The translations under genes were made by a program, and so were the position numbers. Shown here piece after piece: positions 27,388-36,735 of a DNA stretch of 64,000 nucleotides; within the stretch, counting starts at the first letter, position 1; each line of letters starts with the position of its first letter. The stretch covers positions 1 to 64,000 of the forward strand of contig CAZLIC010000009.1 of NCBI GenBank assembly GCA_964559535.1, written 5' to 3'. The stretch comes from CAZLIC01 sp964559535. Lineage in GTDB: Bacteria; Pseudomonadota; Alphaproteobacteria; Rhodobacterales; Rhodobacteraceae. The notes beneath the pieces are model-generated. The model was not told the DNA's origin and did no database searches. It worked only from the letters and a program-made list of their open reading frames with translations.

Positions 27388-29097
27388 ATGGCTGAGGCGC
27401 AAGAGACGGCCTATCGCGTGCTGGCGCGCAAGTACCGGCCGCAGACATTTGCCGACCTGATTGGGCAAGAGGCGATGGTGCGGGTGCTGAAGAACGCCTT
27501 TGCCGCCGACCGCATCGCCCATGCCTTCGTGCTGACGGGGGTGCGGGGGGTGGGCAAGACGACCACGGCGCGGATCGTGGCCAAGGGGCTGAACTGCACC
27601 GGGCCGGATGGCACGGGCGGCCCCACGACCGACCCCTGCGGGGTCTGCGATACATGTCGGGCGATTGCCGAGGGGCGGCATGTGGACGTGCTGGAGATGG
27701 ACGCGGCCAGCCGCACGGGCGTGGGCGACATCCGCGAGATCATCGAAAGCGTGCACTACCGGGCGGCCAGCGCGCGCTACAAGGTGTACATCATCGACGA
27801 GGTGCACATGCTGTCGACCGCGGCGTTCAACGCGCTGCTGAAGACGCTGGAGGAGCCGCCGCCGCATGTGAAGTTCCTGTTTGCCACCACGGAAATCCGC
27901 AAGGTGCCGGTGACTGTTCTGTCGCGCTGCCAGCGGTTCGACCTGCGGCGGATCGAGCCCGAGGTGATGATTGCGCATCTGAAGAAGGTGATCGCGGCCG
28001 AAGGTGCGGCAGTGGCGGACGACGCCATGGCGCTGATCGCGCGGGCGGCCGAGGGGTCTGTGCGCGATGCGATGAGCCTTCTGGACCAGGCCATTTCCCA
28101 TGGCGCGGGCGAGACCAGCGCGGCGCAGGTGCGGGCCATGCTGGGGCTGGCCGACCGGGGCCGAGTCATGGACCTGTTCGAGGCGGTGATGCGCGGCGAT
28201 GCGGCGGGCGCACTGCGCGAGTTGTCGGCGCAGTATTCCGAAGGTGCCGATCCCTTGGCCGTGCTGCGCGACCTGGCCGAGATTTCGCACTGGATTTCGG
28301 TGGTCAAGGTCACGCCCGAGGCGGCCGAAGACCCGACCACCCCCCCGGCTGAGCGTGACCGGGGCCGCGATCTGGCGGCGCGGCTGCCGATGCGGGCGCT
28401 GAGCCGGATGTGGCAGATGCTGCTTAAGGCGCTGGAAGAGGTGGGGCAGGCGCCGAATGCCATGATGGCGGCCGAGATGGCGATCATCCGGCTGACGCAT
28501 GTGGCTGATCTGCCGGACCCCGCCACGCTGGTGAAGCGGCTGATGCTGGCGGGGGGGGCGCCTGCGGTGGCTGTGGCGGCACCATCGGGCGGCAGCGGAG
28601 GGGGGCCGACGGCAATGGCCGCGGGTGGCGCACGCGTGGCGCCCGCGCCGCAGCCCGACAGCGGCGCCGTGGCGCATCTGCGCAGCTTTGACCATCTGGT
28701 CGAGCTGATCCGCGAAAGCCGCGACATGGCGCTGTTGATGGATGTGGAAACGCACGTGCGCCCCGTGCTGTACGCGCCGGGGCGGCTGGAGTTCCAGCCC
28801 ACGTCCGACGCCCCGCGCGAGCTGGCGCAGCGTCTGGCGCACCGGCTGCAAGGGCTGACGGGAGTGCGTTGGGGCGTGTCGGTCGTGGCCAGTGGCGGCG
28901 GGCCGACGGTGGCCGAGGCGCGCGATACCGACTGGCAGCGCAAGAAGGCCGAGGCCGAAGCACAGCCGCTGGTGCAGGCGGTGCTGGCAGCGTTTCCCGG
29001 CGCCAAGGTTGTCGAGGTGCGTGACCCCGTGGCACAGGCGGCGGATGCGGCGCTGGCCCCGGTCGAGGACGAGTGGGACCCGTTCGAGAGCGACTGA
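27388..29097 (+). CDS. dnaX: DNA polymerase III subunit gamma/tau
   Basis: 569 residues. ATPase of the clamp loader that places the beta clamp on primed DNA. AAA+ features: Walker A GVRGVGKTT (51-59), zinc-binding Cys cluster in LNCTGPDGTGGPTTDPCGVCDTC, Walker B VYIIDEVHML, sensor FATTEIRKVPVTVLSRCQRF. A Gly/Ala-rich linker (about 385-430) precedes the tau-type C-terminal domain ending DEWDPFESD. A frame extends upstream to 27121, but that part only translates the inverted repeat; ATG 27388 with GGGGGG 7 bases upstream is preferred. It starts the dnaX-ybaB-recR operon. Confidence 0.96.
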   Translation: MAEAQETAYRVLARKYRPQTFADLIGQEAMVRVLKNAFAADRIAHAFVLTGVRGVGKTTTARIVAKGLNCTGPDGTGGPTTDPCGVCDTCRAIAEGRHVDVLEMDAASRTGVGDIREIIESVHYRAASARYKVYIIDEVHMLSTAAFNALLKTLEEPPPHVKFLFATTEIRKVPVTVLSRCQRFDLRRIEPEVMIAHLKKVIAAEGAAVADDAMALIARAAEGSVRDAMSLLDQAISHGAGETSAAQVRAMLGLADRGRVMDLFEAVMRGDAAGALRELSAQYSEGADPLAVLRDLAEISHWISVVKVTPEAAEDPTTPPAERDRGRDLAARLPMRALSRMWQMLLKALEEVGQAPNAMMAAEMAIIRLTHVADLPDPATLVKRLMLAGGAPAVAVAAPSGGSGGGPTAMAAGGARVAPAPQPDSGAVAHLRSFDHLVELIRESRDMALLMDVETHVRPVLYAPGRLEFQPTSDAPRELAQRLAHRLQGLTGVRWGVSVVASGGGPTVAEARDTDWQRKKAEAEAQPLVQAVLAAFPGAKVVEVRDPVAQAADAALAPVEDEWDPFESD

Positions 29098-29158
29098 GAG
29101 GGTTGCGGCGCCCCGGTGGCCCCCTTACGTTTCCGGCCTGCAACAACGGGAGGCGGCG

Positions 29159-29503
29159 ATGCTGAAGGGTTTGGGCGGCTTGGGCGACATGGCCAAGATG
29201 ATGAAGGCCGCGCAAGACCTGCAGGTGAAGCTGGCCGAGGTGCAGGATGAGCTGGGCCGCACCGTGGTGACGGGCGAGAGCGGCGGTGGGCTGGTGAAGG
29301 CGCGGGCTACGGCCAAGGGCGAGTTGACGGGGCTGGACATCGACCCGTCGATCTTTGTCGCCAGCGAAAAGGAACTGGTCGAGGACCTGATCGTGGCCGC
29401 GGTGAAGGACGCGCAGGCGAAGGGCGCCGAGCGCGGACAGAAGGAAATGGCGAAGGTCTATGAAAGCCTTGGCCTGCCGCCGGGCATGAAGCTGCCGTTC
29501 TGA
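29159..29503 (+). CDS. ybaB: YbaB/EbfC nucleoid-associated protein
   Basis: 114 residues. DNA-binding dimer associated with the nucleoid and recombination. Core features: MLKGLGGLGDMAKMMKAAQDLQVKLAEVQ (helical start) and KGELTGLDIDPSIF, with the C-terminal LGLPPGMKLPF typical of the family. GGGAGG lies 5 bases before the ATG. It occupies its canonical place between dnaX and recR, 61 bp after dnaX. Confidence 0.95.
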   Translation: MLKGLGGLGDMAKMMKAAQDLQVKLAEVQDELGRTVVTGESGGGLVKARATAKGELTGLDIDPSIFVASEKELVEDLIVAAVKDAQAKGAERGQKEMAKVYESLGLPPGMKLPF

Positions 29504-29522
29504 TGGCGGCCGCGTTGCGCCA

Positions 29523-29560
29523 ACCCCCCCACCCTATCCCTCCCCCACAGGGGGGGAGGG
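29523..29560 (-). repeat. CCCTCCCC/GGGGAGGG palindromic intergenic repeat, copy 2
   Basis: Stem CCCTCCCCC (29538-29546) and GGGGGAGGG (29552-29560), preceded by CCCCCCCACCCTAT. It is the reverse-complement orientation of the copy at 19846-19880 and lies between ybaB and recR. Confidence 0.65.
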
Positions 29561-29588
29561 AAGCGCGCGGCCGCATGGGGCCGCCCTG

Positions 29589-30182
29589 ATGACCGACGCC
29601 CCGCGCGAGATCGAGGCGCTGATCGACCTTCTGGCGCGGTTGCCGGGGCTTGGCCCGCGGTCGGCGCGAAGGGCGGCGCTGGCCATGCTGAAGCGGCGCG
29701 AGGCGCTGATGGTGCCCCTGGCGCAGGCGATGGCGCAGGTGGCGCTGAAGGTGACCGACTGCGCCGTCTGCGGCAACCTGACCACTGCCGACCCCTGTGC
29801 CATCTGCGCCGACCCGCGGCGGAACACCGGAGAGATATGCGTGGTGACAGATGTGGCCGACCTGTGGGCGATGGAGCGGGGCGGCGTGTTTCGCGGCCGC
29901 TATCATGTGCTGGGCGGCACGCTGAGCGCGCTGGACAACGTAGGCCCCGAGGTGCTGCGCATTCCCGATCTGGTGGCGCGGGCGGCGGGGGCCGGCGAGG
30001 TGATCCTGGCCTTGAATGCCACCGTCGATGGCCAGACCACCGCGCATTACATCGCCGAGGCGCTGGAGCCCCTGGGCGTGCCGGTGACGTCGCTGGCGCA
30101 GGGAGTGCCCATCGGCGGCGAGCTGGACTGGCTGGACGATGGCACCATCGGCGCCGCGCTGCGGGCGCGGCGCCGGGTATAG
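29589..30182 (+). CDS. recR: Recombination mediator RecR
   Basis: 197 residues. Works with RecO (and RecF) to load RecA at gaps. Helix-hairpin-helix LIDLLARLPGLGPRSARRAAL at the N-terminus, a Cys4 zinc finger CAVCGNLTTADPCAIC, and a Toprim domain beginning ICVVTDVADLWAMERGG, ending with the Walker-like segment near the C-terminus. Third gene of the dnaX-ybaB-recR block. Confidence 0.96.
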   Translation: MTDAPREIEALIDLLARLPGLGPRSARRAALAMLKRREALMVPLAQAMAQVALKVTDCAVCGNLTTADPCAICADPRRNTGEICVVTDVADLWAMERGGVFRGRYHVLGGTLSALDNVGPEVLRIPDLVARAAGAGEVILALNATVDGQTTAHYIAEALEPLGVPVTSLAQGVPIGGELDWLDDGTIGAALRARRRV

Positions 30183-30221
30183 CGGCAGGGCGGCCCCTTC
30201 CGCGCCCGCCGCATTGCCGGA

Positions 30222-32282
30222 TCAGAGGAAGCTGATGTCGTCCAGCAGTTGCGTGGCGTCGGCAAAGCCTTGCAACAGCAGCGTGGTGCTGTTCTGGAAG
30301 TCGAACAGGATGCCCTCGGCGGTCGCGGTCGCGTAGGTCTCGACCAGCGCGGCAACGCTCAGCCCGCCGCCCCACAGGGCTTCGTCGAACACCAGAGCGT
30401 CCTTGTTGTTCTTGAAGCCCTTGACGGTGTCGCTGTCGGCCCCGGTGGCAAAGACGAAGCTGTCGTTGCCCTTTCCGCCGATCATCAGGTCATCGCCCTG
30501 ACCGCCGTTCAGCGTGTCGGCGCCGTTTTTCCCGTCGATACGGTCGTTCCCGCGGGCGCCCCAGAGTTCGTTGTCGGCGTCGCTGCCGTCCATCGTGTCG
30601 TTGCCGTCACCGGCGAACCAGTTCTCGATGGCGCTTTCGGCCTGCATCGTGAACCAGTCATCGCCCTCCACGGTGAAGGTGCTGCCGCCAGACAGCGCAC
30701 CCGCGATGTCGCCGTGCAGGGCCGCCATGTTCAGCCAGTCGGTCCCGCCATCGGTGTCGCCCACGCTGCGCGCGGGTTCGGCCGCCTGCAGCACCAGGAA
30801 ATCCTCGGTGATGGTGTGCACGTCGTCGTTGCTGGCGGTGCTGCCGAAGAAATCCAGCTGAACCGAACTGACAGCGCCGATGTCGCGCCGCTCGACATCC
30901 TCGAAGCGGACAAGCCAGGTTCCCTCCGAGTCGTAGCCGCGGGCCGCCTCGATGGCGAAGGTCCACTTGAAACCATCGTCGAACAGCGTGCCGCCGCCTT
31001 CCTGAAGGAAAAACGGAATGGCCGTGCCGTCGGGTGCGACCAGCGACAGGATCAGGTCCGAGGCATAGCTGTGCGTCAGTTCGACCGTCACATAGATCGT
31101 TTCCACGGCGATGTTGTCGTCAACCTCGACGGCGATGTCGGTCGTGCCGCGATCTTCAATGTCCACCGTGCCGCGCACCTGCGCCGTCGCGGTTTCCTCA
31201 TTGGCACTGGTCTGCGCCTCGCCCTGCATCACCAGCCACGCCTCGGCCATGCGCACCGCGGCAAAGGCATTCACCATGCCGTACCCATAGGACAGGTGAT
31301 AGGCCGAGCCGCCGCCGTTCCAGGTGGAGGTTCCACCTGAGCCCCAGCCGCCAACCTCGAAGCCCTCGCCCTCGCCGCCGAAATCGGACCCGGTGAGTGA
31401 GGCGGACATTGCCAGGATATTGGCCACGTCACGCCAGCCCAGGTTTTCGTTCGCTTCCAGCATCAGGGCCACGACACCCGAGGTGGTGGGCGTGGCGGCC
31501 GATGTTCCGCCGAAGTCTGACGTATAGTCGCGCGGCAAGGGGTCGGCGTCGTTGTTGCCGTTGTAACCTGCATTGCCGGTGCGGTCGGTGGTGACGGCCG
31601 AGGCAGGCGCCGCAACCAGGATCGACGGACCCCAGTTCGAATAGTCGGTGATGTCGCCGTTCTCGTCGGTGGCGGCGATGGTCAGGGTGAAGCGCGACAC
31701 ATTCACGGCATCGGTCGCATTCAGCGTATCGTTTCCGGCGGCCTGGACGATGACGGTGCCCAGCCCGTCGCGGCCGTTCGCGGTGACCTCTTCGTACCAG
31801 CTGTCGTATTGCGACAGATAGCTGTTCGGCTTGGCAAGGTTCTGGAAGTTCGCGTAGCCGGGCGTCCAGCCCCAGCTGTTCGACATGATGTCGAAGTTCT
31901 GCGCCCACAGGATCTGGGCGCGTTCCTTGGCGGTGGTGTCGTTGGCCGCGCTGTCGAAGATGTTGATGCCGGTGATGGTGCTGCCGAAGGCCACGCCGGT
32001 GCCGCCGGTGCCGTTGTTGGCCACCGCCGCAATCAGGCCTGCCACCGAGGTGCCATGCACTTCGTCGCTGTCGTTGGCGATGCCGTCGTAGGTGACGCCG
32101 TCGAAAACGAAGTGCATCGACGCGTCATAGTTCGCGGCAAGGTCCGGGTGTGTGTACTCGACACCATCGTCAAAGACCCCGACGTGCACGCCGGAGCCGT
32201 TGAATTCGTTCCAGATTGTCTCGATGTCACCCAGAAGCGGGAAGTGCCACTGGTCGGCGTAGAGCGGGTCGGTCGGGGTCAT
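30222..32282 (-). CDS. Kexin-like subtilase with P-domain and RTX repeats
   Basis: 686 residues. Catalytic triad: Asp38 (GVFDDGVEYTHPDL), His76 (EVHGTSVAGLIA) and Ser261 (FGGTSAATPTTSG), arranged as in S8B kexin/furin proteases. A beta-rich P/Homo-B domain follows (VTVELTHSYASDLILSLVAPDG to GTWLVRFEDVE). The C-terminal part has about five Ca-binding RTX nonapeptides (GDGNDTMDG, GARGNDRIDG, GKNGADTLNG, GQGDDLMIG, GKGNDSFVF). There is no signal peptide, so type I secretion through the C-terminus is expected, but no exporter genes are nearby. No propeptide is visible. It faces a CadC-like regulator across a 368-bp gap. Confidence 0.9.
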   Translation of the reverse strand: MTPTDPLYADQWHFPLLGDIETIWNEFNGSGVHVGVFDDGVEYTHPDLAANYDASMHFVFDGVTYDGIANDSDEVHGTSVAGLIAAVANNGTGGTGVAFGSTITGINIFDSAANDTTAKERAQILWAQNFDIMSNSWGWTPGYANFQNLAKPNSYLSQYDSWYEEVTANGRDGLGTVIVQAAGNDTLNATDAVNVSRFTLTIAATDENGDITDYSNWGPSILVAAPASAVTTDRTGNAGYNGNNDADPLPRDYTSDFGGTSAATPTTSGVVALMLEANENLGWRDVANILAMSASLTGSDFGGEGEGFEVGGWGSGGTSTWNGGGSAYHLSYGYGMVNAFAAVRMAEAWLVMQGEAQTSANEETATAQVRGTVDIEDRGTTDIAVEVDDNIAVETIYVTVELTHSYASDLILSLVAPDGTAIPFFLQEGGGTLFDDGFKWTFAIEAARGYDSEGTWLVRFEDVERRDIGAVSSVQLDFFGSTASNDDVHTITEDFLVLQAAEPARSVGDTDGGTDWLNMAALHGDIAGALSGGSTFTVEGDDWFTMQAESAIENWFAGDGNDTMDGSDADNELWGARGNDRIDGKNGADTLNGGQGDDLMIGGKGNDSFVFATGADSDTVKGFKNNKDALVFDEALWGGGLSVAALVETYATATAEGILFDFQNSTTLLLQGFADATQLLDDISFL

Positions 32283-32650
32283 TTTTCAGTTCCTTGGCGT
32301 GGGGGCAAACAGAACGCCACCTATGGTGCTTTGCGCGAGGCCCGGTCAGGCGCCGAAACGACTTCGGGCAAAACTGCAATCTTCCATGCGTGATCCTGTG
32401 GCAAATGCCAAAAACATAGACCAGAATCTGCCCGCAGGGCAAACGCGATGTGCAGTCTGCCGCCGAGTTGACGAAACGTCCTTGTCGAGCGGCGATGCGG
32501 CTTGTGGCGCAACCCGAGTTGCGGAAGGACGTGCCCGCCACCGGCGTCGGCTGCCAGACTGACAGGACCGAATTCGCGGGCACGGCGTCTGCTTGACCTT
32601 TCCCACCTGTCCGCGCTTGGCTGTGCCGGGCAACAACCGGAGCCGACACA
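32283..32650. other. 368-bp divergent intergenic region, protease/regulator
   Basis: Noticeably less GC-rich than its surroundings and without a credible gene. It presumably holds both divergent promoters. A short hairpin-forming stretch lies near 32430 (TGCCCGCAGGGCA). I see no clear operator. Confidence 0.5.
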
Positions 32651-34060
32651 GTGGAACCCCGAAGGGTTGGCAGATGCATGGTCGACCCTGACCGCGGGCT
32701 TGTCCTGCGTGAAGGCGAACCGGTGCACTTGCGGGCAAAATCCTTTGCCCTGCTGGCCTGTCTTCTGCGGGCAGAGGGCAGGGTCGTCGGAAAGGACGAA
32801 CTGATCGCGGCCGTTTGGCCCGACGTGATCGTGACCGAGGATTCGCTGACACAGACGATCCGCGACCTGCGCCGGGTGCTGGGCGAGGGCGTGGTGCGCA
32901 CCGTGGCACGGCGGGGCTATTCGATTTCTGTGGAACTGCCCGCCGCGGCTCCGGTTCGGGCGATGCCGCTGTTCCTGAAATCCGCTGCCGTGCCGCCTGG
33001 TGGCGCTGCCGGACTGGCGTTGCAGGACCAGGCGGTGGCCGAAATCAGGGCGGCATTGTCGCGTTTCGGGCTGGTCGCGTTGCGCAATTCGGACGACGGC
33101 GGATTCGTCCTGCAGGTCGTCGTCCGCGGATCCGGGCGTGACCTTTCGCTGACGGTGCAACTGGATGCCGCCGATGGCAGGCATGTCTGGGGCGAGTCGC
33201 TCCGTTTGCCCCGCAGTACCCTGCCCGATGCGCTGGGTGCCGTGGCGTACCGGGTGGCCAGCCGGATGCTGCTGGATACCGCGCGACAGGGAGAAGCCTT
33301 GCCCTGGGCCGAACGCAGCGCGGTGCAGCTGATGGCGCAGGGCTTGGCCGCGGTGCATGGCGCCGAGCGCCCGGTGGTAACCGCGGCCATCCGCTGTCTG
33401 GATGCGGCGATCGCGGCGGACCCCGGGCTGGCGCTGGCCCATGCCTACCGCGCACAGGCAAGGGTGCTTGAAGCGGGCTTTGGCGAAGATCCCGACCCGG
33501 TGGTCGAGATGGTCCTGCCCGATGCGCGCATGGCCGTTGCCATGCAGCCGGACGAGGCGCGCTGCCTGCAGGTGCTGTCGTTCCTGCTGGGCTGGCGTGG
33601 CGATCTGGACGGGGCAGAACTTGCCGCGCGGCAGGCGTTGCGTATCAACCCGTGGGATGCCGACTGCATGGCGCATCTGGGTGTGATCGTGACCCAGCGC
33701 GGCGACCCGGCCGAAGGATTGCAGATGATGGAGGCGGCGGCAGACCTGAACCCGCTGCACCCGCAGTGGTTTCACCACCAGTTCGCGCTGGCGCTGTACC
33801 TGCTGGGCCGCCCGGCCGAGGCATTGGCGCATCTGGAGGCTTGGTCGCGGCAAAGCCCATGGCGGTTCATCCGCGCGGCCGCCTGCGCTGCAGCCCTGGA
33901 CGATGTGGTGCGCGCACGGCGCCACTTGGCCACCGCACGTGCCCTGGCGCAGGGCTTTGACCCACTGAAGGAAGCGGGCGACATCTATGGGTTCGAGCGA
34001 CCCAACGACAAGGCCCGCCTGCTGGCTGACCTTGCGAAGGCGCAACAGATGGAACGATGA
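32651..34060 (+). CDS. CadC/OmpR-type winged-helix regulator with TPR-like C-terminus
   Basis: 469 residues. The N-terminal ~90 residues form a Trans_reg_C winged helix (LRAKSFALLACLLRAEGRVVGKDELIAAVWPDV, DSLTQTIRDLRRVLGEG, TVARRGYSI). No membrane helix follows. The rest resembles the adenylate-cyclase-associated/TPR proteins, with helical repeats such as LDAAIAADPGLALAHAYRAQA and LAARQALRINPWDADCMAHLG. GTG 32651 is chosen because GGAG lies 8 bases upstream; ATG 32678 is an alternative. It is divergent from the RTX protease and is a reasonable candidate for its regulator. Confidence 0.82.
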   Translation: MEPRRVGRCMVDPDRGLVLREGEPVHLRAKSFALLACLLRAEGRVVGKDELIAAVWPDVIVTEDSLTQTIRDLRRVLGEGVVRTVARRGYSISVELPAAAPVRAMPLFLKSAAVPPGGAAGLALQDQAVAEIRAALSRFGLVALRNSDDGGFVLQVVVRGSGRDLSLTVQLDAADGRHVWGESLRLPRSTLPDALGAVAYRVASRMLLDTARQGEALPWAERSAVQLMAQGLAAVHGAERPVVTAAIRCLDAAIAADPGLALAHAYRAQARVLEAGFGEDPDPVVEMVLPDARMAVAMQPDEARCLQVLSFLLGWRGDLDGAELAARQALRINPWDADCMAHLGVIVTQRGDPAEGLQMMEAAADLNPLHPQWFHHQFALALYLLGRPAEALAHLEAWSRQSPWRFIRAAACAAALDDVVRARRHLATARALAQGFDPLKEAGDIYGFERPNDKARLLADLAKAQQMER

Positions 34061-34825
34061 TCAGCGGATCGGGCCGCTGTCCTCGTCTTCGTCCTCGTCG
34101 TCGTCGTCGCCCTGCGGCAGGTTGAAGAAGCTTTCGGCGTCCGAATAGTCGGCCGCCTTCTTTTCGGGCTCGTCGATCAGGGTCAGCCCCTCGATGGCGG
34201 CCACCGCTGAAGGCACCCGCGGCTCGGCGGGCATGGCCAGGCTCTGCTCGGTCGACACCAGCTTGCGCCGTTCGTCATCGGTCATCACCTTGCCTTCCGC
34301 GGCCTTCTTCTTGGCAGCGGCCTGCACGGCCGTATCCAGTTCGGACTGGCGGCACAGTCCCAGCGCCACCGGGTCGATCGGCGTGATGCCGCTGATGTTC
34401 CAGTGCGTGCGTTCGCGGATCGACTGGATGGTGGGCTTGGTGGTGCCGACCAGCTTGGCGATCTGGCCGTCGGACAGTTCGGGGTGGAACTTGACCAGCC
34501 ACAGGATCGACGCGGGCCGGTCCTGACGCTTGGACAGGGGCGTGTAGCGTGGCCCGCGCCGCTTTTCCTCGCCCTGGGCCGCGGCATTGTACTTCAGCCG
34601 CAGCCGGTAGGCCGGGTCGGCCTGGCCGCGTTCGATCTCGATCGGTTCCAGCTGGTTCGTCGCGATGGGATCGAAACCCTTCACGCCCTGCGCCACGTCG
34701 CCGTCCGCAATCCCCTGCACCTCAAGCTCGTGCATGCCGCAGAAATCGGCGATCTGCTTGAACGACAGGGTGGTGTTCTCGACCAGCCAGACGGCGGTCG
34801 CCTTGGCCATCAGGGGCTTGTTCAT
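34061..34825 (-). CDS. trcR: Cell-cycle transcriptional regulator TrcR (DUF1013)
   Basis: 254 residues. The alphaproteobacterial DUF1013/TrcR family is clear from MNKPLMAKATAVWLVENTTLSFKQIADFCGMHELEVQGIADGD, RRGPRYTPLSKRQDRPASILWLVKFHPELSDGQIAKLVGTTKPTIQ and IRERTHWNI, the last two resembling helix-turn-helix units. The C-terminus is strikingly acidic (DDDDEDEDEDSGPIR). An AGAGGA ribosome-binding site precedes the ATG at 34825. It is divergent from the ribonuclease T2 gene 87 bp away. Confidence 0.9.
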   Translation of the reverse strand: MNKPLMAKATAVWLVENTTLSFKQIADFCGMHELEVQGIADGDVAQGVKGFDPIATNQLEPIEIERGQADPAYRLRLKYNAAAQGEEKRRGPRYTPLSKRQDRPASILWLVKFHPELSDGQIAKLVGTTKPTIQSIRERTHWNISGITPIDPVALGLCRQSELDTAVQAAAKKKAAEGKVMTDDERRKLVSTEQSLAMPAEPRVPSAVAAIEGLTLIDEPEKKAADYSDAESFFNLPQGDDDDEDEDEDSGPIR

Positions 34826-34912
34826 CGGCGCGCATCCTCTACAGCTTCCCTTGACCGGGGAACCGGGGGCGGCCAGTCGGCCGCGAGGTTCGGCGATTTC
34901 GGGGAAATCGGA

Positions 34913-35569
34913 ATGGCATATAGACGCATGCGCGCCGGTTGGAAAGGGGTGTTGCTGGCCCTGTGCCTTCCTGCGGCGGCCGCCGCCGATGGCGAACGGG
35001 CCGGTGATTTCGACTATTACGTCGCTGCCCTGTCGTGGTCGGCCGCGTGGTGTGAACTGGAGGGAGATGACCGGGGCGAGCCGCAGTGCGACCCGGGGCA
35101 GCGCATCAGTTTCGTGCTGCACGGCCTTTGGCCGCAGTACGAGCAGGGCTGGCCCGCGTTCTGCCGCACGGTGGAACGCGACCCTTCGCGCGGCGAAACG
35201 GCCGCGGTGGCAGATGTGTTCGGGGGGGCGGGCGCGGCCTTCTATCAGTGGAAGAAGCACGGGCGCTGTTCGGGCCTTCCGGCACGTGACTACTATGCGC
35301 TGGCGCGCCGGGTGAAGGACAGCCTGCGCACCCCGCCCGTGCTGACCGAGGTGAAGCGGCCCCTGACGGTGCCCGCGGAGGTGATCGAAGGCGCGTTCCT
35401 GGAAGCCAACCCGCGCCTGTCGCGCGACATGGTCACGGTGACCTGCGACGACGGGCTGATTGCCGAGGTCCGGGTATGCCTGACGCCAAACCTTCAGCCG
35501 CGGCGCTGCGGTGACGATGTGATCCGCGATTGCCAGATGAAGAACGCGGTGCTTCTGCCGGTGCGCTGA
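34913..35569 (+). CDS. Secreted ribonuclease T2 family protein
   Basis: 218 residues with a signal peptide (MAYRRMRAGWKGVLLALCLPAAAAA). Both catalytic blocks are intact: FVLHGLWPQ (CAS-1 His) and FYQWKKHGRC (CAS-2 Lys-His), plus about eight Cys for disulfides. It cleaves RNA without strong base preference via 2',3'-cyclic phosphate, here in the periplasm or outside, probably for phosphate and nucleotide scavenging. The start at 34913 has GGGGA upstream; ATG 34928 is also possible. It converges on the next gene. Confidence 0.9.
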   Translation: MAYRRMRAGWKGVLLALCLPAAAAADGERAGDFDYYVAALSWSAAWCELEGDDRGEPQCDPGQRISFVLHGLWPQYEQGWPAFCRTVERDPSRGETAAVADVFGGAGAAFYQWKKHGRCSGLPARDYYALARRVKDSLRTPPVLTEVKRPLTVPAEVIEGAFLEANPRLSRDMVTVTCDDGLIAEVRVCLTPNLQPRRCGDDVIRDCQMKNAVLLPVR

Positions 35570-35572
35570 CGG

Positions 35573-36499
35573 TCAGGGGCGCGCGGGGTTTTCAGGTGGC
35601 GCAAGCTGGATGGTCAGCGCGATCAGATTGCGCAGCGCGGCTTCGGCGGGGGTTCCGCGCATGCGGTCAGCGCGCAGTGCGATCGTCTCGGGCGACGGCA
35701 TCGTCCACCACACCTCCGGGTCCCGCTGCAGCGCTTCGGCCATGCGGCGGGCAAGGGTTTCTAACACCACGGGCGTATCGGGAAGTGCCTGGAAGGCTTG
35801 CGCGGCGTTGTCACCGCCCAGGACTTCCATCAGCCGCCCGTCGCTTGCATGCAGCATCAGGGCGCGCTGCAGCACCATCGGCGTTTCCGCGCCCGATGCG
35901 CTTCGTGCAATCAGCGCCGCGCGCAGCCGGGACTCGTCGACATGCTGCCCCATCGCCCGCAGATGTGCGGAAATCGTCTCGTCGGGCGTGTTGTCGGGCA
36001 TCAGGGCCAGCGGTTCCAGCATGCGGTCGGCCTGCGCGGTGGCCTGGGCAAGACGGCGCGCGTCTGGCGAGGAACCGGATGCGAGCGCGTCGATGTCGCG
36101 GATGGCCGTATCGATAAACTGCTCCATTTCCACGGCGCGCGCCGGGTCCCACAGAAGGCGGGCCAGCGGAATGGCCGCAAGCGACAGGGCAAGCGGCGCC
36201 AGCGGCGGGATCGACGGCAGGAACCCGACGATTCCGCCAAGCCCGCGCCCGACCCCAAAGCTCAGGGCGACGACCACGGCCAGAATGGCAACCCGGGCAA
36301 CGGCAGCGGCCAGGTGACCCGGCTCGGCCCACCGCCGCGCGTCGCCCGGCCAGTCCGCGGGCCGCAGGACGACCTGCCACATCAGGAAGATGCCGGTGAA
36401 GGGCCAGACCATTTCCCAGCCGAAATCTGCCAGCCCGGCAAACAGCGGGCCCGCATAGAGCATGAGGGACACCACTTGCATGAGACGCATTCGGTTCAC
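35573..36499 (-). CDS. Membrane protein of unknown function
   Basis: About 308 residues. Three or four hydrophobic segments occupy the first 110 residues (VVSLMLYAGPLFAGLADF, MVWPFTGIFLMWQVVL, VARVAILAVVVALSFGVG, PPLAPLALSLAAIPLARLLW). The remaining ~190 are soluble and helical with many Ala, Arg and Met residues. I know no family. GTG 36499 is taken as start because AAGGGA sits 5 bases upstream; the frame is open to 36592. It follows rimM at a distance of 236 bp in the same direction, in the place where trmD would be expected. Confidence 0.65.
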   Translation of the reverse strand: MNRMRLMQVVSLMLYAGPLFAGLADFGWEMVWPFTGIFLMWQVVLRPADWPGDARRWAEPGHLAAAVARVAILAVVVALSFGVGRGLGGIVGFLPSIPPLAPLALSLAAIPLARLLWDPARAVEMEQFIDTAIRDIDALASGSSPDARRLAQATAQADRMLEPLALMPDNTPDETISAHLRAMGQHVDESRLRAALIARSASGAETPMVLQRALMLHASDGRLMEVLGGDNAAQAFQALPDTPVVLETLARRMAEALQRDPEVWWTMPSPETIALRADRMRGTPAEAALRNLIALTIQLAPPENPARP

Positions 36500-36735
36500 G
36501 GCGTTCCCTTTTGCTTCGGGCAGGGCGAAGGCTTGCGCGGCTGGCGTCCAGAGGAACATGGCGACGGGGCCCCGGGGCTTGGAATAGCTCATGCGCTGAT
36601 CTTGCGGTTGACCAAGGGCGCGGATTTGGCGCGAAAGCGGCAGGAACAGGGCAACCTGAATTGCCGTGTGAAATGGGCATCAGGGCATTCCCCCGCCGCC
36701 GCGATGCCAGGATGCATCGCGGACCGCGAACCCGT

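Noticed and set aside
32299..32562. 87-codon frame in the protease/regulator gap
   Set aside because: No ribosome-binding site, composition not protein-like and it overlaps the region expected to hold divergent promoters.
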